In this document: in pieces, positions 60,483 to 64,000 of the stretch | Numbering within the stretch: position 1 is the first letter of the stretch | Layout: each line of letters opens with the position of its first letter | From: Molanna angustata | Taxonomy: Eukaryota > Arthropoda > Insecta > Trichoptera > Molannidae | DNA length: 64,000 nucleotides | Direction: 5' to 3' | Assembly: GCA_963576475.1 (NCBI GenBank) | Contig: OY754978.1 | Coordinates: forward strand, 1,165,364-1,229,363 | Notes under the pieces: model-generated | The model's input: only the letters and a program-made list of their open reading frames with translations | What the model was told of the DNA's origin: nothing | Database searches by the model: none | Translations under genes and position numbers: made by a program

Positions 60483-61198
60483 ATGTGCTATGTATGGCGT
60501 GTTTATTTTACTTTATCGATTATAAACTAAAGTACTAATTCGATTCTAACCATTAGATTTTGAAGGATATCTGAATAGTGCTTCTCAATTTTTTAACTGT
60601 CTAATATTTCAAAGTGACCTCAAGCTCAGGAAACTTAAAATTTGATATTTTTATTTTCAAATTAGTAAAAAGACACATCAGTTTCATAAAATGGCATTGA
60701 AGAGTTATCAAGTTTTCATGATAAAATATTTAAATAGAAAATAATTTAATAAACTCATTTCATGAAAATGCTGAATATTTTCCATACAAAATTTGAATAC
60801 TTTATAGAATGACTTTTCCATATAAACTATGTTAAATATCACACTCCCATGTAGGCGCTGTTTGGTAAAAAAGGCGTTTGAATTTTTTGTATCACGTATT
60901 AATATATAGATAGTAATTACTTTTCTAATTCTGGTGATATGGCGTCAACGGATAGAATTTGACATATGATAGACGTGTGGTGCCATCTGTTGATACCACT
61001 AAGGCTCACCACCCTGGCTCTGTCGCCCAACATCAGCGAGGACAATATCTCATTTTCATTGTTGGCAACGTGGGCCCGGTTCAAGCCAAGTATAAGGACG
61101 AAGTTTATATTGTTCAGCATGAATGGTATCAGTTTCCACGATGCATCGTCAATATTTTCTGCGTTGAATATGACCACAATATGAAGGTTGATAAATAC
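30129..61198 (-). CDS. ADCY10: Soluble adenylyl cyclase (ADCY10-like), C-terminal 993 residues in 21 exons
   Basis: Exons in transcript order: 61198-60921, 59149-59063, 58099-57961, 56927-56813, 56400-56260, 55924-55775, 54943-54840, 54225-54118, 51935-51831, 50810-50771, 50125-50024, 48067-47955, 46548-46367, 44059-43903, 40893-40759, 39101-38980, 36280-36081, 35711-35546, 34270-34019, 31598-31460, 30275-30129. All have AG/GT borders, all phases agree, and the total is 2,982 nt with one terminal stop. Key matches to ADCY10 are a Walker-B-like strand with IDDASW, YDQLTSFEKLILKCSSSLG, LLTDNQK, a Cys-x2-Cys exon KCNSCGGGRF, and helical TPR-like repeats to the end. The two catalytic cyclase domains lie upstream, beyond the window. 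The family makes cAMP in response to bicarbonate and calcium. Confidence 0.9.
30850..31250 (-). mobile_element. GC-rich fragment in sAC intron, probable retroelement
   Basis: The minus strand has an open frame with KFRKAGCDGRTCEQKAIGVC and a D/V-rich stretch, followed by GTGTGACATCGCTGT duplicated 20 bp apart on the plus strand. The composition differs from the host intron. The family is not identified. Confidence 0.35.
31660..32045 (+). mobile_element. LINE C-terminal fragment and 3' UTR
   Basis: The frame ends YNSLSRVVSDLDVFHNPVST then FKRLIRGNLV and stop, the usual W/Y-N-x-L-P...F-K-x-x-L end of Jockey/R1-like ORFs, followed by an A/T-rich 3' UTR ending AAAATAAAAAAATAC. Confidence 0.6.
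32460..32830 (-). mobile_element. LINE C-terminal fragment
   Basis: The minus strand, across a frame change, reads TAARLWN-like sequence after a Phe/Thr-rich stretch and ends near a TTTA repeat. This is a weakly preserved LINE ORF end. Confidence 0.45.
32900..33330 (+). mobile_element. Degenerate LINE (RTE/Jockey-like) C-terminus
   Basis: With several stops the plus strand reads ILPMTRYGLET, then AKLKWK-like, NILKW, EERRPQK and ADYIIPIAGRI pieces in the order seen at the end of LINE ORFs (GRPxxRWxDxI...AGxxW). It is heavily decayed. Confidence 0.55.
34400..35280 (+). mobile_element. LINE C-terminal fragment with 3' UTR
   Basis: The plus strand reads IPYIKTTFGQRSVRYFSTKL, FNSLPTNIKN and AKEFKKLSLRWVYE, then a stop at about 34808. 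A 470-bp 3' UTR ends in AATAAATAAAAAATAAATAA. It lies between sAC exons 35711-35546 and 34270-34019. Confidence 0.75.
35749..36021. mobile_element. Foldback MITE of about 270 bp
   Basis: The ends TATCGTCGCATAAGGT and ACCTTATGCGACGATA-like are inverted. The arms run about 90 bp (CTTTACAGTAGAGCAAAAG on the left, CTCTACTGTAAAATTGTCG on the right). The centre is A-rich. The flanks are TA-rich, so the target duplication is unclear. Confidence 0.7.
36565..36735. repeat. Inverted pair of SINE D tails (hairpin copy 7)
   Basis: GGTGAAATCAAAACCCTCGT... on the left and ...CTTGATTTCACCGTTTGACC on the right form a palindrome with ATATCATGGATATAATTATC in each arm. The TATGGAGTTCTATAA box lies in the centre rather than outside, unlike copies 1-6. 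Confidence 0.7.
37209..37607. mobile_element. hAT MITE, 399 bp, with perfect 8-bp target duplication
   Basis: CTGAAAAC flanks both sides (37201-37208 and 37608-37615). The TIRs are TAGTGTCCGACCGAAG and the exact inverted CTTCGGTCGGACACTA, allowing one base. The subterminal zones are packed with GGCTTCGG and CTTCGGCC motifs, typical of hAT transposase-binding sites. No transposase is present. Confidence 0.9.
37616..38395. other. sAC intron, no exon
   Basis: It contains an inverted pair of CGCCATCTATTGA motifs (about 37659 and 37945) and otherwise unassigned AT-rich DNA. Confidence 0.4.
38397..38566 (-). mobile_element. tRNA-derived SINE, family B
   Basis: The minus-strand head is GGGTCGGTGGCAGAGCGGTT and GAGTTCAAATCCTGCC. 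The body matches the 25555 copy closely, ending in an A-rich tail. Confidence 0.9.
39390..40560 (+). mobile_element. Retroposed hairpin copy 4, interrupted by a mariner-like element
   Basis: Arms around GCGATAGGCCTATTTCGCCT and AGGCGAAATAGGCCTATCGC lie at 39450-39530 with outer parts CTATAATTAAAAGTAAAATA and the complement to about 39578. The box and tail (ATAATGGAATTCAACAAAAT) resume only at 40501, after the 920-bp transposon. Copy 6 at 52068 shows the uninterrupted arrangement. Confidence 0.8.
39581..40500 (+). mobile_element. Mariner/Tc1-like transposon with dead transposase, 920 bp
   Basis: Inverted ends share GTCTCAATAAGAGTGCACT, with TA at 39579-39580 and 40501-40502. Between them a transposase reads FIDESHIHQNDFVNKQN, NETGIAVTVNGFRYRNL, DGATCHIAHETIDLLQQRF and RSRDLTPCGFFLWGYVKS. 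This gives the first D (IDE), second D (DGATCH) and the DLTP third-acid region of a mariner-type DDE enzyme. Several in-frame stops and frameshifts, and loss of the N-terminal DNA-binding part, make it non-functional. Confidence 0.9.
40943..41788. mobile_element. piggyBac-like foldback MITE, copy 2, with nested hairpin
   Basis: TTAA occurs at 40939-40942 and 41789-41792. The arms match copy 1 (TTCTTGTAGAAAAATAATGG, GCATTAATGC centre). The left tip has lost the GACTGCTGCC end. A hairpin retroposon lies at 41556-41717. Confidence 0.7.
41556..41717 (+). mobile_element. Retroposed hairpin copy 5 (162 bp), perfect arms
   Basis: A 13-bp repeat GATTTGTTCTGTA (41543-41555 and 41718-41730) bounds it. 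The two arms of about 50 bp are perfect inverted repeats around TTACGTTCTACTTA, with a loop of about 15 bases. The box TATGGAGTTCTAC follows flush with the right arm, then a tail of about 35 bases ending in ten A. Confidence 0.9.
41990..43735. other. sAC intron with diverged dispersed repeat pair, no exon
   Basis: Two stretches (about 42335-42470 and 43498-43733) share GAACTAAAATxGGAACATT-like and TTGTTCC/GTTCCTA motifs and look like copies of one degenerate MITE. A run of three CCTAA units occurs at about 43371. No coding exon is supported. Confidence 0.4.
43737..43888 (-). mobile_element. tRNA-derived SINE, family A, head partly deleted
   Basis: The minus strand starts GCCTTCGTGGCTCGGTTGGT, lacks the B box region (jumps to GGTGGGTTTTAAATTG) and keeps the body. 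Its head abuts the end of the sAC exon 44059-43903. Confidence 0.8.
44361..44900 (+). mobile_element. Penelope-like retroelement C-terminus (GIY-YIG tail) and 3' end
   Basis: The frame reads CRDNGHKFNIKDVLHIEKKG then KKLDILEALEINKRKNNPN, the pattern at the end of GIY-YIG endonuclease domains of Penelope-like elements. It continues Pro-rich to a stop at about 44645. The 3' end at 44840-44900 has a hairpin ATTGCCATTTGGCAAT followed by AAGCCCGCC. Confidence 0.65.
45000..45320 (+). mobile_element. CR1/L2-like LINE 3' fragment
   Basis: The plus strand reads YFDRSFSANGPIKWNKFPSE and a decayed C-terminus, then AGCGCCCTTGGAATGGAATA and an ATT tail, similar to the end of the LINE at 5471-6345. Confidence 0.7.
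45430..46140 (+). mobile_element. LINE C-terminal fragment with 3' UTR
   Basis: It contains KINAIKQICKEYFTNQIHP, KKNTSFGQNHYSYYGVKWFN and a stop near 45735. The 3' UTR ends AATAATAATAAATAAATAAA. It appears to be the same LINE type as the 34400 fragment. Confidence 0.7.
46575..46890 (-). mobile_element. LINE reverse-transcriptase core fragment
   Basis: The minus strand reads YIDFGKAFDGVDHNVLLQKL and, after a gap with stops, GIPQGSNLGPLLFLLFI, the RT motifs A-side FxKAFDxVDH and B GxPQGSxLGPLLF. The YxDD box is not preserved. It lies just upstream (minus sense) of sAC exon 46548-46367. Confidence 0.8.
47003..47084 (+). mobile_element. SINE family B tail fragment
   Basis: ACAAGCATTTATTCATAATT and GATGTATATGTACTTGTTTT match the body of family B. 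The tRNA head is missing. It ends exactly where the TTAA-flanked foldback begins. Confidence 0.75.
47089..47683. mobile_element. piggyBac-like foldback MITE, copy 3
   Basis: TTAA at 47085-47088 precedes GGGGGGGACTGCTGCCAATG. The arms match copy 1. The right tip is truncated after TTTTTTTCAAAATG, where a LINE fragment begins. Confidence 0.75.
47690..47870 (-). mobile_element. LINE C-terminal fragment
   Basis: The minus strand reads ALNYLAPQYI followed by an R-rich diverged stretch and frame changes, like the L/Y-N-x-x-P-x-Y-I segment before the end of LINE ORFs. Confidence 0.5.
48120..48642. other. sAC intron, partial copy of the CCTAA-bearing foldback
   Basis: Around 48420-48490, CTCGCTCACGAGAGTCGCTA and TTAAACCTAACCTAAG match one arm of the element at 21529-21885. 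The rest is unassigned. Confidence 0.4.
48643..48825 (+). mobile_element. tRNA-derived SINE, family A
   Basis: The head CCTCCGTGGCTCAGTAGTCC and the B box AGGTTTGATTCTCGG are followed by CAGTCTGGATCTGTGAGACG and an end at GTTGCCCGAGAAG. Confidence 0.85.
49300..49650 (+). mobile_element. Decayed retroelement 3' end with terminal hairpin
   Basis: A degenerate C-terminus (YIFKKKLKNVYLSL) precedes a 3' end with AATTGCCTAGAGGCAATAAG and TCCGCCAGTGCAC, the same hairpin-plus-CCGCC end as the element at 44840-44900. Confidence 0.5.
50860..51650 (+). mobile_element. LINE (CR1/Jockey-like) C-terminus, frameshifted
   Basis: It contains FNAFVRSHLEFASTVWSPSY, SLEKRRKISDVYLLYKILN and RCLNYYNSLD, in order but in two frames, then a stop near 51400 and a 3' UTR ending in AATAAAAAAATAAATAAAAT. 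It lies between sAC exons 51935-51831 and 50810-50771. Confidence 0.8.
52068..52363 (+). mobile_element. Retroposed hairpin copy 6 (296 bp)
   Basis: It is bounded by TTGATACATAAT at 52056-52067 and 52364-52375. Arms of about 110 bp contain GCGCGATAGGCCTATTTCGC and the complement. The loop is itself a tandem inverted repeat built from GCTATATATAAGCTAGTTAA. The box ATAATGGAATTCTAC follows the right arm, then a short tail. It shares arm sequence with copy 4. Confidence 0.9.
52719..53105 (-). mobile_element. LINE reverse-transcriptase C-terminal fragment
   Basis: The minus strand is open for 128 codons and reads VHSILMYGVFGWVGTYRTNL, VTQRLIIKIILGKL and EQIYVDFPVPTL, the post-RT region (YGxxxWG...Q...IIK) of non-LTR elements. 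Confidence 0.75.
53184..53700 (+). mobile_element. LTR-like element end (candidate)
   Basis: It starts TGTAGCGGGCTGAGCC and has a GC-rich promoter-like first 150 bp, ACGAATAAAAGTTCCACGTA near 53400, then TTGGTTCGATCCCAATCC. This order resembles the insertion inside the 98-bp satellite (AATAAATCCAGTAAG, then CTGGTTCGATCCCAGTAG). An LTR followed by a leader is plausible, but neither end is proven. Confidence 0.35.
54565..54670. repeat. 28-bp tandem repeat, about four units
   Basis: The unit AAATGCATAGCTTTATTTAT plus TTTGTATG is repeated with few changes, between sAC exons 54943-54840 and 54225-54118. Confidence 0.9.
55016..55115 (+). repeat. Dispersed repeat R, copy 1
   Basis: GGCACCTACAGGGCTTACAA and GTCGGCTGGTTTACATGATC recur as a reverse complement at 57665-57765. 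No tRNA boxes or terminal repeats are evident. The class is unknown. Confidence 0.6.
56617..56675. repeat. Short perfect hairpin in sAC intron
   Basis: ATGGAAAGTCAAATTTAGAA and its complement are separated by six bases (TTGATG). Confidence 0.85.
57236..57363. repeat. Perfect 38-bp inverted repeat with 52-bp spacer
   Basis: Arms 57236-57273 and 57326-57363 are exact complements, with GCATATGCGCAAACATTGGA at the inner end of the left arm. No TATGGARTTCTAY box adjoins it. The lack of any mismatch suggests recent origin or gene conversion. Confidence 0.9.
57665..57765 (-). repeat. Dispersed repeat R, copy 2
   Basis: On the minus strand GGCACCTACAGGGCTTACGA and TCGGCTGGTCTACGTGATCA match copy 1 at 55016. 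Confidence 0.6.
58250..58780 (+). mobile_element. Decayed LINE 3' fragment
   Basis: A diverged WCDKIK / LHSAQKRSS-like C-terminus around 58265-58400 is followed by a long T-rich 3' UTR ending GGGCGTTGAACTTATATATA and an A-rich run. Confidence 0.5.
59289..60059 (+). mobile_element. Non-autonomous mariner-like DNA element, 771 bp, copy 2
   Basis: It is bounded by TA (59287-59288 and 60060-60061), with ends AAGTCTGATTTTTTTAAAAG and the inverted CTTTTAAAAAAATCAGACTT. Its length equals that of copy 1 at 7002-7772 and its interior is the reverse complement of it with scattered substitutions. Confidence 0.88.
60062..60920. other. sAC intron with GT microsatellite
   Basis: A (GT)n run of about 35 bp lies at 60446-60480. 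No exon or transposon is recognised in the rest. Confidence 0.6.
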
Positions 61199-61283
61199 CT
61201 GAAATAAAAAATTCAAATGAGATAGAATAGATGTATGACAGAGTAAGATGAGAACACAAGGAAAAAATTTAAGATAAACAAGT

Positions 61284-62451
61284 TCACACAACAACTGCTG
61301 CCAATTATAGTGCGATATGCGGTTCGATGACGGCTATCGCTGTTTAAGGTACAATTTGAAGTGCCCTATATTCCAATGTAATCACACGACAGCTGCTGCC
61401 AATTATAGTGGGATATGCGGTTCGATGACGGCTATCTCTGTTTTAGGTACAATTTGAAGTGCCCTATATTCCAATGTAATCACACGACAGCTGCTGCCAA
61501 TTATAGTGGGATATGGGGTTCGATGACGGCTATCTCTGTTTTAGGTACAATTTGAAGTGCCCTATATTCCAATGTAATCACACGACAGCTGCTGCCAATT
61601 ATAGTGGGATATGCGGTTCGATGACGGCTATCTCTGTTTTAGGTACAATTTGAAGTGCCCTATATTCCAATGTAATCACACGACAGCTGCTGCCAATTAT
61701 AGTGGGATATGGGGTTCGATGACGGCTATCTCTGTTTTAGGTACAATTTGAAGTGCCCTATATTCCAATGTAATCACACGACAGCTGCTGCCAATTATAG
61801 TGGGATATGCGGTTCGATGACGGCTATCTCTGTTTTAGGTACAATTTGAAGTGCCCTATATTCCAATGTAATCACACGACAGCTGCTGCCAATTATAGTG
61901 GGATATGCGGTTCGATGACGGCTATCTCTGTTTTAGGTACAATTTGAAGTGCCCTATATTCCAATGTAATCACACGACAGCTGCTGCCAATTATAGTGGG
62001 CTATGGGGTTCGATGACGGCTATCTCTGTTTTAGGTACAATTTGAAGTGCCCTATATTCCAATGTAATCACACGACAGCTGCTGCCAATTATAGTGGGAT
62101 ATGCGGTTCGATGACGGCTATCTCTGTTTTAGGTACAATTTGAAGTGCCCTATATTCCAATGTAATCACACGACAGCTGCTGCCAATTATAGTGGGATAT
62201 GCGGTTCGATGACGGCTATCTCTGTTTTAGGTACAATTTGAAGTGCCCTATATTCCAATGTAATCACACGACAGCTGCTGCCAATTATAGTGGGATATGC
62301 GGTTCGATGACGGCTATCTCTGTTTTAGGTACAATTTGAAGTGCCCTATATTCCAATGTAATCACACGACAGCTGCTGCCAATTATAGTGGGATATGCGG
62401 TTCGATGACGGCTATCTCTGTTTTAGGTACAATTTGAAGTGCCCTATATTC
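61284..62451. repeat. 98-bp satellite, first block (about 12 units)
   Basis: Units begin CACACGACAGCTGCTGCCAA and repeat every 98 bp (for example 61383, 61481, 61579). Divergence is very low except in the first unit. The main variable site is ATATGCGG versus ATATGGGG. The block starts about 85 bp upstream (minus sense) of the sAC exon acceptor at 61199, so it lies in an intron. Confidence 0.97.
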
Positions 62452-62872
62452 TATGGCAAGACCTATCACATTTCGGAAAATCGGCGCGCGCACAATCGGT
62501 GACGTCACGCCAGCTATAATAGATGCGACGGACCGTTTATCGGCATTCAAGTTCGTTCCTGCCTACCAGCTTCTCCCCTGACCGGAATTCGTTACGACCC
62601 AGCCACGTTCCTGTAGTCGTTTAAATTTATTGAGTTTTAATATTTATAATCTTCGCGTAATACCAGTATCATTGTGTTAATAACTTTGTGAATAAATCCA
62701 GTAAGTTTTAATCTTTGAGTTCTTATTTATATGTCTATTTAAATACCCAATTCTATTGTCGGTTACAGTCGTGCATGGTTAAAGAACACGCAGAAGTATT
62801 TAGCCGATCAACTGGTTCGATCCCAGTAGTCGAGCTCCTCATAAAGACACCCTCTGCACGGCAATAGTAACA
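62452..62872 (+). mobile_element. 421-bp insertion splitting the satellite, candidate solo LTR
   Basis: ATTC flanks both sides (62448-62451 and 62873-62876) and the repeat phase resumes after it, so this is a clean insertion with a 4-bp duplication. It contains a perfect CRE-like palindrome GTGACGTCAC, then CTATAATAG about 10 bp later, a GTGAATAAATCCAGTAAG stretch, and CTGGTTCGATCCCAGTAG. It ends in ACA. It fits a solo LTR better than a SINE, but the 5' end TATGG is not a canonical TG. Confidence 0.5.
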
Positions 62873-64000
62873 ATTCCAATGTAATCACACGACAGCTGCA
62901 GCCAATTATAGTGGGATATGCGGTTCGATGACGGCTATCTCTGTTTTAGGTACAATTTGAAGTGCCCTATATTCCAATGTAATCACACGACAGCTGCTGC
63001 CAATTATAGTGGGATATGCGGTTCGATGACGGCTATCTCTGTTTTAGGTACAATTTGAAGTGCCCTATATTCCAATGTAATCACACGACAGCTGCTGCCA
63101 ATTATAGTGGGATATGGGGTTCGATGACGGCTATCTCTGTTTTAGGTACAATTTGAAGTGCCCTATATTCCAATGTAATCACACGACAGCTGCTGCCAAT
63201 TATAGTGGGATATGCGGTTCGATGACGGCTATCTCTGTTTTAGGTACAATTTGAAGTGCCCTATATTCCAATGTAATCACACGACAGCTGCTGCCAATTA
63301 TAGTGGGATATGGGGTTCGATGACGGCTATCTCTGTTTTAGGTACAATTTGAAGTGCCCTATATTCCAATGTAATCACACGACAGCTGCTGCCAATTATA
63401 GTGGGATATGCGGTTCGATGACGGCTATCTCTGTTTTAGGTACAATTTGAAGTGCCCTATATTCCAATGTAATCACACGACAGCTGCTGCCAATTATAGT
63501 GGGATATGCGGTTCGATGACGGCTATCTCTGTTTTAGGTACAATTTGAAGTGCCCTATATTCCAATGTAATCACACGACAGCTGCTGCCAATTATAGTGG
63601 GATATGCGGTTCGATGACGGCTATCTCTGTTTTAGGTACAATTTGAAGTGCCCTATATTCCAATGTAATCACACGACAGCTGCTGCCAATTATAGTGGGA
63701 TATGGGGTTCGATGACGGCTATCTCTGTTTTAGGTACAATTTGAAGTGCCCTATATTCCAATGTAATCACACGACAGCTGCTGCCAATTATAGTGGGATA
63801 TGCGGTTCGATGACGGCTATCTCTGTTTTAGGTACAATTTGAAGTGCCCTATATTCCAATGTAATCACACGACAGCTGCTGCCAATTATAGTGGGATATG
63901 CGGTTCGATGACGGCTATCTCTGTTTTAGGTACAATTTGAAGTGCCCTATATTCCAATGTAATCACACGACAGCTGCTGCCAATTATAGTGGGATATGGG
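62873..64000. repeat. 98-bp satellite, second block, runs off the window
   Basis: About 11.5 further units continue in the same phase to the right edge. Its first unit has GCTGCAGCC where others have GCTGCTGCC. The order of the C/G variant in its first seven units equals that in the first block. Confidence 0.97.

Larger units (their letters stand above)
54118..61198 (-). other. ADCY10: sAC: STAND-type NTPase and linker part (eight exons)
   Basis: The first visible exon encodes IVVIFNAENIDDASW, where STAND ATPases place the Walker B strand; the usual acidic Walker residue is represented by the NAEN group. VQVNSEGMPGWINKFIKIL in the next exon is the sensor-like G-x-P-x-W/F region. YDQLTSFEKLILKC then FSRTLM marks the winged-helix-like region after the ATPase. 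The 54225-54118 exon carries RKCNSCGGGRF, a Cys pair also found at this place in relatives. The Walker A loop must lie upstream of 61198. Confidence 0.8.

Noticed and set aside
61284..64000. CRISPR array
   Set aside because: The 98-bp units are contiguous with no unique spacers, in a eukaryotic intron.

Overview
This 64 kb window is AT-rich, intron-rich animal DNA crowded with degenerate transposons. The four recognisable single-copy genes (IBTK, NEURL2, the mitochondrial ribosomal protein mS37/CHCHD1, and a soluble adenylyl cyclase, ADCY10-like) and short CCTAA runs fit an insect, but the order cannot be told from sequence alone. No bacterial, organellar or CRISPR features are present.

Layout. 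1-3.6 kb: a broken Ty1/copia element split by a retroposed hairpin, a long TA microsatellite, a two-exon C2H2 zinc-finger gene remnant, and an RTE reverse-transcriptase fragment. 3.6-5.3 kb (+): the first two coding exons of an unrecognised Ser/Thr-Pro-rich protein, cut by a 200-N assembly gap. 8.5-14.8 kb (+): the C-terminal 862 residues of IBTK in seven phase-consistent exons; its ankyrin/RCC1 half is absent from the window, which suggests missing sequence or a misjoin at the gap. 18.2-18.6 kb (-): intact mS37. 20.7-22.9 kb (+): complete two-exon NEURL2 (NHR domain plus SOCS box). 30.1-61.2 kb (-): 21 exons of a soluble adenylyl cyclase, giving 993 residues to the stop codon; the catalytic N-terminus lies beyond the right edge. 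Its introns hold most of the repeats. 61.3-64 kb: a 98-bp satellite lying in the next sAC intron, interrupted by a 421-bp insertion.

The mobile DNA is varied: copia, RTE-, CR1/L2- and Jockey-like LINE tails, a Penelope-like tail, at least four tRNA-derived SINE families, and cut-and-paste elements with diagnostic target duplications (hAT 8 bp, PIF/Harbinger TAA, piggyBac-like TTAA, mariner-like TA). The most unusual component is a set of short retroposed hairpins. They have near-perfect inverted arms, then a shared box TATGGARTTCTAY, then a short tail, and the clean copies are bounded by 12-13 bp target duplications. A SINE in the window ends in the same box, suggesting that one LINE machinery mobilises both.

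All gene and element calls come from reading translations, splice signals and repeats by eye. No database search or alignment was run.
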